The notes beneath the pieces are model-generated. The model did no database searches, was not told the DNA's origin, and saw only the letters and a program-made list of their open reading frames with translations. Below, in pieces: positions 44,345-54,101 of a DNA stretch of 64,000 nt. The number at the start of each line of letters is the position of its first letter. The first letter of the stretch is position 1. Source of the stretch: Paenibacillus sp. W2I17 (GTDB lineage Bacteria; Bacillota; Bacilli; Paenibacillales; Paenibacillaceae); the NCBI RefSeq assembly GCF_030815985.1, contig NZ_JAUSXM010000001.1:4154001-4218000 (forward strand), written 5' to 3'. A program made the position numbers and the translations under genes.

Positions 44345-46721
44345 TTACTTCGCTTCAACCACTACCGTCACTTTGGTTTTCACACCTGCAAATGTCACCG
44401 TAATTGTTGCTTTACCTTTGCCGTTCGCCTGGATAATTCCATCTTTCACCGATGCTGTTGCAATACGGGAAGATTTCCAGAGAGCCGGTTTGGATACATT
44501 AGCTTCACTGCCATCAGCATACGTTGCAGTAGCCGCCACGGTTACCTTTTCACCAGGTTTCATGGTCAACGTTACTTTATCCGTCTGCAAATATTTCAGT
44601 GTATCCACATCTACAGCAATCGTGACAGACTTGCTACCGTATTTTGCTGTGATTTTGGCTTTACCTGAACCTGTAGCTTTGACTTTACCTTTGGTCACTT
44701 GAGCTACTTTGTAGCTGTTCGTTTTCCATTCAGCTTTGTCCGTAACATCACGCTCGCTACCGTCGCTCAAGAAGGCAGTTACCGTCAGATCAGCTGTATC
44801 GCCTGATTTCAGGGAAAGAGCCAGCTCGGAAGCTTCAATACGTGAGATGACATCCACTTCAACTTGGATCGTCACTTTTTTGGAGCCGTATTCTGCTGTG
44901 ATGTTGGCTTTACCACTGCTGTTACCTGTGATCACGCCTTTTTTCACATCCCGCTACACGTGAGTTGCTGGATTTCCAGGTTGCTTCGGATGTTACATCC
45001 AGCGTGTTGCCATCTTCATCCGTACCTGTCAGAAGAATGGTTTGTGTTTCTTTGGCAGACAGCACAACGAAGTTCACATCTGCTTCCAGTCCACTAGCCA
45101 TACCTACTTCAACAGGCAGAGTCAGTGTTTTACCTTCAATTTTCGCAGTAATGGTTACTTTACCTGTAGCAACACCTGTGATAACCCCTTTGCTATCTAC
45201 CTCAGCGATTTTGTCGCTGCTGCTGCTCCAAGTTGCATCTTCAGATACATCTTTGGATGTTTCACCATACAACGCCAGCACTTTGGCCGAAGTCGTTCCA
45301 CCAACAGCTACCGATGCTTTTTTCTTGTCCATCTCATACTTGTCTGCTACGTCTACATTCACTGTGAATTTAACCGTTTTACCGCCATAAGCTACAGTGA
45401 TCGTAGCCGTACCGGATTTGTATGCAATCAGATCGCCGTTTGATACATATACGACATCTGGATTGCTTGAAGTCCATGTTGCTTTGGAAGTTACATTTTC
45501 TGTACTGGCATCAATATATTCGGCATTGGCTACCAATGTCTTAGACTTGTTATCACCGGTAACACTCATGGCGAGTTTGTCATTTACATCTTTAATATCC
45601 AAATATCTTGCCGTATCTACATCCACAGCAACTTCTACGGTTTTGCCACTGTAGGTTGCTTTAATCGTTGTTGAACCTGCACTAATCGCTGTGACCTGTC
45701 CCTTGAATACCGTTGCAACCTTCTCGTTGCTGGATGTCCATGTTGCCTGATCGGTTACATTCACATCGCTGCTGTTTGGATAAGAAGCCGTTACAACGAC
45801 ATTAGCCGTTTTGGTTGTATCACTCAAACGGAAGAAAATACTTTGTTTCACCACACTCAGTTTGCTCGTCAGATCCACATCCACGTCAACGGATACTGAT
45901 TTCGTACCGTATTTGGCTGTGATCTTGGCAGAACCTGCCGAGTATCCTGTAATTTCGCCTTTAAGAACGTCTGCGACCTTCTCATTGCTGGATGTCCACT
46001 CCGCCAGATCGGTTACATCTTTGGTTGTGCCATCTGGATAAGTAGCCGTCACTTTTACACTTTCACTTTTGTTCAACAACAGGTTAACCTGCTGTTTATC
46101 TACATCTACACGTTTAACCACTTCAACGTTAACATCCACCGTCACGCTTTGGCTGCCAACTTTCGCAGTAATAACTGCCGTACCTGCGCTTTGTCCAGTT
46201 ACTTTACCATTCACAACGGTAGCAACCTTCTCATCACTGGTGGACCATTCTGCGGTACTTGCTGCTGCACTATTTGTTTCATTGTCACTATACGTTGCTG
46301 TCAAAATAATTTCTTTCGTGTCTCCCGTACGCAAGTCCAGACTTTGCACGTTTTTCGAAAGAGCTTTAACCTTCTTCGTCACTTTCACTTGAACGGTCTG
46401 ACTCTGACCCTGGTAAGCTGCGGTAATCGTCGCTGTACCTTCCTTTTTGGCTGTAATTGCACCATTATATACAGTTGCTATCGAAGTATCACTGGTACTC
46501 CAGGATGAACTGATCGTTACGTTTGTCGATGTATTATCAGAATATACACCTGTCACTGTAACGGAACTGGAATCACCAACTTCGAGCGACATCTCATTCT
46601 TGGAAACCACAATTTTGGACAGTTCTTTGTCTGCCGCAGCGGCCAAGCCTACGTTGGAAATACTCAGCATCAACACCAGCATCATCACCATGTACTTGGT
46701 CAATCTTGGCTTTAACATCAT
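44345..46721 (-). pseudogene. Secreted protein with nine bacterial Ig-like (BIG2) repeats, frameshifted
   Basis: An exported cell-surface-type protein of about 790 residues if repaired. A signal peptide is at residues 1-30 (LSISNVGLAAAADKELSK). Nine tandem repeats of about 82 aa follow, each with a W[ST]SS..KVA..[KN]G.[IV]T core and a closing ITAKYG.K.V.V.VDVD strand, typical of BIG2 domains. The reading frame breaks in repeat 7 at about 44946-44954: coding GCGGGATG carries one G too many, and removing it joins SNSRVA to DVKKGVITGN. No LPXTG or SLH anchor is seen. A mutation and a sequencing error are equally possible. Confidence 0.85.
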
Positions 46722-46929
46722 TTCCCCCCGATTATCATCATTTTTTTCCTTATGTTTTATGTCGGCAAGTTCTTTCCAGATGTTTAGACTTTCAGGAAAT
46801 TTTCAGGGAATTCTATGGAAATTAATTTATCTTCTATTCCTGTTTCAACCGATCATACCTGCGAATATTACGCATACCTATGTATATTGACTGTCTTGAA
46901 CTTCTTTTAACAGGATTGGAGGAAACATA

Positions 46930-47535
46930 ATGCGTCAGCCTTTTGATTACATCGGGTATTGGGAGGAAACATATCGTTCGGGTGAAACTTCCGGGAGGGG
47001 TTCATACGGGGTTTTGGCTGAATTCAAGGCCGAGGTCGTGAACGGACTGATTCAACGTGAAGGGATTCATCGTGTCATTGAGTTTGGATGTGGGGATGGC
47101 AACCAGTTGCAATACATGAATTATGAGGATTACCTGGGCGTGGATGTAGCGGCTTCTTCAGTAAAGCGTTGTGCTTCCCAATTTGCCAAGGATTCGTCCA
47201 AGAGTTTCATGCTGTATACACCAGGCCTATGGATTAACCGAGGTTTCCTGCAAGCCGATCTGACGGTCTGTCTGGATGTGTTATATCACATCACGGATGA
47301 AACAGATTTTCGCAATACCCTCTATGATATTCTGCACTCCTCAACAGCATGGGTGGTGCTTTACACCCGTTTGAAAGAAAACGGCAACCCGGGGATTGAT
47401 ACAATCCAGGACCGTAATCTGTTTGAATATCTCTTCGACTACCCTGATTTCAAAGTTCATGAGATTATTCCGCAGCGCTATCCAGATCAATCTTCTGCCG
47501 ACTTTGTCATCCTGAGACGCACGCCTTCGAAGTGA
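46930..47535 (+). CDS. Class I SAM-dependent methyltransferase
   Basis: A 201-aa protein with the Rossmann-like SAM-binding start HRVIEFGCGDGNQLQYMNYEDYLGVDVA (motif I and the acidic loop) and LTVCLDVLYHITDETDF (motif III/IV type). Relatives are often annotated as methyltransferases acting on small molecules or sugars; the substrate is not determinable. GATTGGAGGAAA precedes the ATG. It is a single gene. Confidence 0.82.
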   Translation: MRQPFDYIGYWEETYRSGETSGRGSYGVLAEFKAEVVNGLIQREGIHRVIEFGCGDGNQLQYMNYEDYLGVDVAASSVKRCASQFAKDSSKSFMLYTPGLWINRGFLQADLTVCLDVLYHITDETDFRNTLYDILHSSTAWVVLYTRLKENGNPGIDTIQDRNLFEYLFDYPDFKVHEIIPQRYPDQSSADFVILRRTPSK

Positions 47536-47858
47536 AAAGTGATTTTTTCAGTAGAGCATAGCTAAGTCTGCACCCCAACTGGACCCGTAAGAATGAGTAT
47601 TCATAGGCCAGATATTCTTTTGTCTTCATTCGATTATGTACACCATCCGCCTGTCCGCTCACCTTGATTTTCTATTCAAAGCTCAAGCTTAGGTATACTC
47701 CGTCTCCAATAGAAGGGATATCGTTCCTAATACTGGAGACAGCCGCACGCGGACAGGTGATGATGGTTTGCTTATAACTCGAAGGCTCATAACACTACTA
47801 CCTTACTAATCCGTTCTCAACCTCAGTTCCTCTTGTACATAGTTCTCAATTCTTTTTT

Positions 47859-48996
47859 TTAAAATAAACCCGCATGTCCACGCAGCTTCGCCAGCGCTTC
47901 CATATAGAAATAATCGCCGTATATAATCGGCACATTCAACCCTCGCCCTTCGCGGGTAATGCACCGTTCCCTGCATGATCAGACCTTCTTCCGCTGCCGA
48001 GTCGCCGGAGCTATAGTGCTCATGCAACCCGCGGACGATACGCTCTCCCGCGGCAGCATAGGTCTCCCCGCGCGGCGACAGCTTCGCCAGCTCTAGCAAC
48101 CCGCTCGCGGCAATCGCCGCAGCGGACGAGTCCCACGCCACCTGATGCTCCGCAGGTGCGCGGAAATCCCACACCGGCACGATCTCTTCGCCAAGCATGG
48201 CGAGGAAGAAATCGGCCGCACGCTCCGCTGTCTCCAGATATCGGGCTTCGCCCGTATACCGGAAAGACAGCGCAAACCCGTGCAACGCCCAGGCGGTGCC
48301 CCGCGCCCAGGCGGAACCTGGAGCATGGCCCTGTCCGCCATGCTCTCGCAGCTTCTGCCCCGTGTGTGGATCGAACTCCACCACGTGGCAGATGGACCCG
48401 TCAGCGCGGATGAATTCGCGCGCCACGGTGTCCGCATGTGCTTCCGCCAGCCAGCGGAAGCGAGGATCGCCGCTCTGCTCGGATGCCCAGTAGAGCAGCG
48501 GCAGGTTCATCATGCTGTCAATGATGGCTACGCCGCGCGTATCCATTGCTGACGAGCTGAAGTTCCAGGCGCGGATGAACTCACCGCGCACGTGGAACCG
48601 GGCAGCGAGCAGGTTGGCGGCAAGCATGCCACGCCGCCGTCCATCCATGCTGCCCGTCTGGCGGTAGTTGGCTACGCCACTAAGCAGCCAGATGAACCCC
48701 AGATCGTGATCCACCGATTCGGGATCACGCAGACAACCCTCCAGTTGCCGCTCACAGCTTTCGGCAATGCGATGTAGCGAAGCCGCCGCTTCACTTTCCG
48801 GAGCATCCTCATAGACCAGCCATAACAATCCAGGCCAGAAACCTGCTGTCCACCATTCCGGATCATTCCGGTCATACGTCCCTTGTGGGGCAATGTGTGG
48901 AAATGTATCCTTAATCCGCTTTGCATTCCGAATGGTTTTGGCAGCTCCCTGTTGCCACGCTTCCTCGAGCCATTTTACCGACGTTGATGTGTTCAT
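47859..48996 (-). pseudogene. GH88 unsaturated glucuronyl hydrolase, frameshifted near C-terminus
   Basis: An (alpha/alpha)6-barrel enzyme that removes unsaturated uronic acid from oligosaccharides made by polysaccharide lyases. Visible marks are WTAGFWPGLLWLVYE, the catalytic-type Asp in DHDLGFIWLLSG and DSMMNLPLLYWAS, and HAPGSAWARGTAWALHGFAL. The frame is correct to QGTVHYP, then shifts: one extra base at about 47949-47957. Removing it restores EGRGLNVPIIYGDYFYMEAL, the usual family ending, with a stop at 47859. As it stands, the frame runs on to 47806 with an unrelated tail. The start MNTSTS at 48996 follows GGAGG. Confidence 0.8.
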
Positions 48997-49082
48997 GAAC
49001 ATAATCCCTCCTCGATTCAATACCAGACATCTAACACTTTTAACTATGCTTCGAGATGTTTCGAGATCTAATGATCCTCGAC

Positions 49083-51047
49083 CTAAACGCCTTCATGTGT
49101 AACCTCACCCAATCGTATCGTAAACGTGAGACTTCGTGCTCCGTTCACTTCAATCCGCGCTTCCTTCAGCAACCCATTACGTGAAGCCACGGCTTGCTCC
49201 TCCAGATGAATAACTGCTCCCTGATCCAGCGCTGTAGATTCTACACAGGCCCCCCGATACTCCGTTCGTACGCTATGATCCGTGTGGGTAATCACCGCCT
49301 GTTCACGGCCATCATGGAACATCAATGGAATGAGTGCACCTGCCGCCGCAATCTCACCTTCGAATTCATACGTTATAGTCAGCACATCCGCCTGTTGCAC
49401 ATAATGAGTACGCAATGTTTCAATTCCGGGTAATGGACCGACCCACGTCACGGCAAAAGAATTCTCCAAGGCATTCACACCATCTTCTGCCGCTTTTTCC
49501 GCCAGATGCTGCTCCACTTGATTCCGGGTATCATGGTCCACCTTCTCGTACACAATGGAGCCTCCTCCCTGTGCAGGGTCCAATCCAACGTCACGATCAT
49601 ATGCACCACCGGATGGAATCCCCTCTGCAAGACTGTGCCATACCCCATCTGGTGTCTTCCAGGCAGGACAGTAGCTGAGCGGACGGACCGCCCCTTTGGC
49701 AAATTCCGTGAATCCGGCCTGCATATGGCTGGCAGCGGACGGACCAATCAGACCAGGTAACCCCGTCTGCTGAATCCTTACCAGACCAGGGATCGTATAC
49801 GGATCATTCATCGCCGTGTGTAATACCAGTTGCTGGCCAGGTATGGAAGCAATCACAGTTTCAAACCACCCATCGGTCTGCAAAACCCTACTGCCCACCT
49901 CGGAAGGAAGATACACTTCGCCCACATCGTCTCCCGGATCACTGAGACAAGCGTGGGCCAGCGCTGCTGCCGTCCACAGGTTGTAACAGGTGTGGTTGGT
50001 ATAGATTTCATACCCATGCCTATCTTCTGGCGCGTATTCATTGCGCACGATTTTCAAGCGTCCATCATCCATCTTCCAGCGCTCAACAGCAGCAAAACAC
50101 CGATTGGCCGCACGTGCAAAAGCACCCGCCATCACCGGATCTCCCGCATGTAACGCTAGTGTTGCATGTGTGGAGCATACATAAGCCGCCGCTGCTTCAT
50201 TCCACTGGTGCTGGGAGCTGCGACCACGCGGTGGAATCTCACCTAACGGCGAGAGCGTCAGTAGCGAGCTGAAGGCACCATGGCGCAGCTGCTCACGTAA
50301 CGTATCGGCAGTGGTTCCCTCGTAACCTGCTTCGAGCATCACCCCAAGGTGATAACGGGTGGCAATATCATAGGAAAATGGACAATTCGGACGGTCCAGC
50401 GGTCCATCCTGATACAACCCAAGGGCCGTAAACCGGGGCACATGATAGGCTTCCAGATAACGATCCATCCACGTTGTATCCTCACTCGCCAGCTGTTCAT
50501 GCCACCGCAGATATTCGCCAGAGATCATAATGGCGTTCCAGTTAATCATACGATTGGGATTGTTCATCTTGCTCATCGTAAATACATAGTCTTGTTCAGG
50601 ACTGATCGTCTTAAGTGCCTCAGCCCAGATCTGTGCTTGTTCAGGCAGATGTGACTTCAACAACATATAAGCTCTCATCATGAGCACTGGATAAAAATCA
50701 GGGTGGTTGTCAGGTGCGCTACCATTGACTATGGCATCAATGCTCTGTGATAGTGCTGCCGCTGCGGATTGAAGCAGATCTGTACGCCCTGCATCAACCA
50801 GAACTGCCGCAGCCATCGCATAGGCCGGTGTAGAATAATACCTCTCCACACCCGAGAACGGATCGATAATTGCGCCTTGGCTGTCCTGATATGGTGTGTA
50901 AGCGCGAACAACACTCTCAACAAGTGCCAACTTGCGCTCCCTATTCCAGCCGTCTGCTGGAGGGGGGCCCGCTTGTTCTGCCAATGTACGGTAATGTTCG
51001 AGTTCGTCTTTCCATGGATACGTGGACGCAGATGTATATTTACTCAC
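49083..51047 (-). CDS. Uncharacterised large protein of polyuronide locus, lyase-like architecture
   Basis: A 654-aa cytoplasmic-looking protein (no signal peptide) that I cannot assign to a family. Residues 1-400 are helical with a toroid-like pattern (RAYMLLKSHLPEQAQIWAEAL, MNNPNRMINWNAIMISGEYLRWHEQL, SQHQWNEAAAAYVCSTHATLALHAGDP). Residues 400-654 look beta-rich, with a Gly/Asp-rich SGGAYDRDVGLDPAQGGGSIVYEKVDHDT. Toroid plus beta-sandwich is the layout of many polysaccharide lyases and heparinase-like proteins. It overlaps the heparinase II/III gene by 8 bp and precedes GH88, so a lyase or uronidase role is likely by context. Confidence 0.6.
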   Translation of the reverse strand: MSKYTSASTYPWKDELEHYRTLAEQAGPPPADGWNRERKLALVESVVRAYTPYQDSQGAIIDPFSGVERYYSTPAYAMAAAVLVDAGRTDLLQSAAAALSQSIDAIVNGSAPDNHPDFYPVLMMRAYMLLKSHLPEQAQIWAEALKTISPEQDYVFTMSKMNNPNRMINWNAIMISGEYLRWHEQLASEDTTWMDRYLEAYHVPRFTALGLYQDGPLDRPNCPFSYDIATRYHLGVMLEAGYEGTTADTLREQLRHGAFSSLLTLSPLGEIPPRGRSSQHQWNEAAAAYVCSTHATLALHAGDPVMAGAFARAANRCFAAVERWKMDDGRLKIVRNEYAPEDRHGYEIYTNHTCYNLWTAAALAHACLSDPGDDVGEVYLPSEVGSRVLQTDGWFETVIASIPGQQLVLHTAMNDPYTIPGLVRIQQTGLPGLIGPSAASHMQAGFTEFAKGAVRPLSYCPAWKTPDGVWHSLAEGIPSGGAYDRDVGLDPAQGGGSIVYEKVDHDTRNQVEQHLAEKAAEDGVNALENSFAVTWVGPLPGIETLRTHYVQQADVLTITYEFEGEIAAAGALIPLMFHDGREQAVITHTDHSVRTEYRGACVESTALDQGAVIHLEEQAVASRNGLLKEARIEVNGARSLTFTIRLGEVTHEGV

Positions 51048-53070
51048 GCATGCTCACCTCGGTTTCTCCCATTTTCGATTCAATGATGAAGCGTACCTCA
51101 CATACCGTTTCAAGCGGATTAGGACGTTCTGTCCGAACATCCGTCTCATCGATCACACCTGTCCATGATAGTGACGTCCGATAGAATGTGACTGGGACAT
51201 TGTCATGATCAACTGTGTTCATAACCTCCGTAAAAACCTGCCACTGGTTCGCATCATACGTCATATGGACCGTTCCATGTATGCCTTGCCAGCGAAGATT
51301 ACCGCTCTTCACCACCTCAGGCTGTACTCTGCTCATCCATCGCTCCACTACGCTCGAACATCCTGCATCTGAAACATCCACCGAAGAGAATCGTTCTGCC
51401 GAAGACACCATCCTGCTCTTCCATTGAAAACGGTCAATGAGACGCAATTCCGCTCCATTCCAGCTCCTGTCAGAAGCCATCTTCCAATGAAATTGGCGCG
51501 TATAACGAGCCAGTGAAGCAGCTCCAGAGTAAGCGGATGTCAGATCCAATGTTGTATTCAGCTCACCGCCACCCTCTGCCAGCTTTGCCTCTGAAACATG
51601 GGCTTGCGCTTGTCGGCCCGAACTTTGCTCCTGGCCTTCAATGAGCGGAACGTTATGCCCGGATGAGGAGATGTGTAACAACTGCTCTCTGCCTGGTGCA
51701 AAATACGCTTGGGTATACAACCCTGCTCCTGGATCACACAGAATATTCTCACCACCGCAATGGATAATGAACTGCCCCAGATCATTATGGTTGTGAGGTT
51801 CATCGTTATGCCCGCCTTTAATGGAAATAGCCACATGAAGGGGGCCGCCATTCGCATGTTTTGTATCCGGAGAATCAAGTGAGCCTTTTGCAATCATCCA
51901 GCCCAGATTTTGAAAAATAAATCCCCGTTCAGCCTGCGCAGAGGCACCTTCATCACCGTATACTGCCGGATCGCTCCACATCACGTTCCGCAATAGATGA
52001 GCCCAGCGATGACAGGGATCATCTGTAAGCAGTGGAATATGAAGCGGCAGATCCACCTGCAACCCGACCCGGGATGCGAGCAGGGAGAGTAATCCGGAAG
52101 GGATCTCTTCCTGCTCGGCACTGTCCGAATAATTCACGAATGTGCCACCCGACAGATGAACTCGCAACGGGAAGGTTGCGATGTCTGCGATTTTGGGACC
52201 CGCCAGCAGATCTAGTTCGCCCTCACTATACTCACGAAGCATCTCGGCATAATAGGTGAAATAACCAAAGCCATATACCCAATATCCAATGCCTTCGGCA
52301 CAGCCGCCATCCTCGCCATATCCGCTCAGGAATGCGTTCATACAGCTGACCGTATGGGAGATCGATTCCCGTAGCGTGGACTCATCCTCGAGCAGCAACA
52401 ATGCGGCCATGCCACAGCAGCCACCACAGACTGCCGACCAATTGTGATCCGCTGTCTGCCAGTGGAACTTCCGTTGCTCCTGGTAAAGCGGGATGAAGAT
52501 TCGCCGTTCTGCTTCAGACCTGATCCGTTCTATGACAAGGCGATCCAGCCGCTCGGCGTGAATGGTCACAATCTCAGCCAGCATATGTACCGTCTCTGCG
52601 GCGAACAGATCGATGTTTCCATTCACCTGGTTGACCTCTCCCGTACCCAGATGCGCGGGCAAACACCACGTATACTCACCACACACTTCCCACAACATTT
52701 CTTCCAGCGCCTGCAGTGCATCCGGCCTAGCTGTGTCTAATGCGAGCATCACCACAGCAGCAAGCCTGCCCCTACGATCGAAATAAACCTCTTCATAGGC
52801 TTTCCGCTCACCCATATCGCTGAACTGTCGATATAAACGGAACGACAAGGAAGGCATGGGTTCTTTCAAGGCGCGTTCACCGTAAGCCTTCAAGTCTGTG
52901 TATAACGTGGCCAATTCAGGCCGGGATAACTTATCCAAGAGTCTGTTGGCACTTAAGGAACTCAATGCTTTGCTCTCAGTTCCTCGTTGGTTTATATTTT
53001 CATTTTCGACTTCGTGAATGGAATCTTCCACTGGATTCACCACTCTTCGTTTATGGATTGTCATGCCCAT
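51040..53070 (-). CDS. Heparinase II/III-family polysaccharide lyase
   Basis: A 676-aa protein. An alpha-helical toroid N-terminal half (NWSAVCGGCCGMAALLLLEDES, GYGEDGGCAEGIGYWVYGFGYFTYYAEML) is followed by the heparinase II/III C-terminal sheets (GGHNDEPHNHNDLGQFIIHCGGENILCDPGAG, with the family's catalytic-type His/Asn cluster). It cleaves uronate-containing polysaccharide by beta-elimination. No signal peptide is seen, so it probably acts on imported oligosaccharides. The start is uncertain: no ribosome site precedes 53070, and a later start is possible. A LacI-type palindrome lies just upstream. Confidence 0.85.
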   Translation of the reverse strand: MGMTIHKRRVVNPVEDSIHEVENENINQRGTESKALSSLSANRLLDKLSRPELATLYTDLKAYGERALKEPMPSLSFRLYRQFSDMGERKAYEEVYFDRRGRLAAVVMLALDTARPDALQALEEMLWEVCGEYTWCLPAHLGTGEVNQVNGNIDLFAAETVHMLAEIVTIHAERLDRLVIERIRSEAERRIFIPLYQEQRKFHWQTADHNWSAVCGGCCGMAALLLLEDESTLRESISHTVSCMNAFLSGYGEDGGCAEGIGYWVYGFGYFTYYAEMLREYSEGELDLLAGPKIADIATFPLRVHLSGGTFVNYSDSAEQEEIPSGLLSLLASRVGLQVDLPLHIPLLTDDPCHRWAHLLRNVMWSDPAVYGDEGASAQAERGFIFQNLGWMIAKGSLDSPDTKHANGGPLHVAISIKGGHNDEPHNHNDLGQFIIHCGGENILCDPGAGLYTQAYFAPGREQLLHISSSGHNVPLIEGQEQSSGRQAQAHVSEAKLAEGGGELNTTLDLTSAYSGAASLARYTRQFHWKMASDRSWNGAELRLIDRFQWKSRMVSSAERFSSVDVSDAGCSSVVERWMSRVQPEVVKSGNLRWQGIHGTVHMTYDANQWQVFTEVMNTVDHDNVPVTFYRTSLSWTGVIDETDVRTERPNPLETVCEVRFIIESKMGETEVSMRE

Positions 53071-53077
53071 ATTATAA

Positions 53078-53091
53078 TGTAATCGATTTCA
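53078..53091. promoter_or_regulatory. Candidate LacI-type operator of polyuronide operon
   Basis: TGTAATCGATTTCA is a near-perfect palindrome with the AATCGATT centre typical of LacI-family regulators. It lies 8 bp before the annotated heparinase start. If it is an operator, the true start of the gene is probably further downstream. Confidence 0.45.
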
Positions 53092-53173
53092 TTTTACCGG
53101 ATATGATAGCACTTTTGAAGAATTATCCATTACAACCCTTTCCACGATGTTACGTCCTTCTCCTTCCCAACAC

Positions 53174-53203
53174 AAAAAAAACGAAGAACCTTCGTCAGGT
53201 CCT
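53174..53203 (-). terminator. Terminator of the SGNH hydrolase gene
   Basis: On the minus strand AGGACCT pairs with AGGTTCT around GACGA and is followed by TCG and eight T. Confidence 0.6.
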
Positions 53204-53329
53204 CCGTTGCATTCTGCCTGTCACCACAGGCTTTTATGGCTATCTCATATTCTTAACTTTTCTATATCCTCAACTGATCCTGAATACCTTTAACGCTGCT
53301 GCCCATATCGCAACTGTCCGCTGTTGTTA

Positions 53330-53986
53330 TTACACAATCGCAAGCGGAGAATTCTGTACAACAGACAACCATTGGCGTGCAATCAGCTCATGACCTGCTG
53401 CGGTTGGATGTACGCCATCCCATAACCAGTACGCTGCATCCGCCTGCTTCAGAGCGTCATTAAACGTCTGCTGCAATGGTACCCACACAGCTCCAAATTC
53501 TTCAGCAAGACCTTGGGCCAGCTTCTGATATTGACCGATGTACTCTTCCCAGGCTTCCCATTTCTCCGCGGTCGCTCCGGTTCTCAGAATAAACGGCTCC
53601 ATCAAAATCAGTCCCGTATCTGGCATCACTTCCCGAGTTTCTTCGAGCAAATGGCGATACGCCCGTCCGAAACGATCCGTTACCCCGCTAGGTTCACCAT
53701 TCATCGTGCGCCAGGCATCATTAACCCCAATCAGGATGCTGATCAGGTCCGGTTTTAGACTAATGGTATCCTCATTCCAGCGTGCGTACAGATCCGATGC
53801 CCGATCCCCGCTGATGCCTCTGTTATAGAAGGTCTTTTGCTTGCCCGCCAGTTCCATACCCAGTTTGCTGGAGATCAGATACGCATATCCGTGTCCGAGA
53901 AAATGATTCGGATCATCATTGCGTGATCTTCCCCCATCTGTAATCGAGTCTCCCTGAAACAATATAACGGATGGACTAGTACTCAT
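53330..53986 (-). CDS. SGNH/GDSL hydrolase (carbohydrate acetylesterase-like)
   Basis: A 218-aa esterase with the SGNH blocks in order: I, GDSITDGGRSR with the catalytic Ser; II, NRGISGDRASDLYARW; III, LIGVNDAWR with Asn; V, WDGVHPTAAGHELIARQW with Asp and His. No signal peptide. It closely resembles the rhamnogalacturonan-acetylesterase (YesT/Rgae) type and probably deacetylates sugar chains. It ends with a terminator ahead of the heparinase operon and lies downstream of the uronate-dehydrogenase-like gene. Confidence 0.9.
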   Translation of the reverse strand: MSTSPSVILFQGDSITDGGRSRNDDPNHFLGHGYAYLISSKLGMELAGKQKTFYNRGISGDRASDLYARWNEDTISLKPDLISILIGVNDAWRTMNGEPSGVTDRFGRAYRHLLEETREVMPDTGLILMEPFILRTGATAEKWEAWEEYIGQYQKLAQGLAEEFGAVWVPLQQTFNDALKQADAAYWLWDGVHPTAAGHELIARQWLSVVQNSPLAIV

Positions 53987-54101
53987 GATTGAAATCGTTC
54001 CTTCCTCTTGTGCAAAATAGAAACACTGAACACCTCAGTCTCCATTTTATCCCTTTCGGCCACAATAGAAAATAGCGTTTTCATCACTGAGTGTCGCCAT
54101 C

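Noticed and set aside
44946..44954. Phase variation in the Ig-like gene
   Set aside because: A three-base G run is too short for efficient slipped-strand switching; kept only as a read-level check.
44345..46721. CRISPR or satellite array suggested by periodic similarity
   Set aside because: The periodicity is about 246 bp, coding, degenerate and explained by tandem Ig-like domains.
47702..47742. GTCTCCA/TGGAGAC hairpin in the 270-bp gap after the methyltransferase
   Set aside because: Long loop and no T run; may be chance, so not annotated as a terminator.
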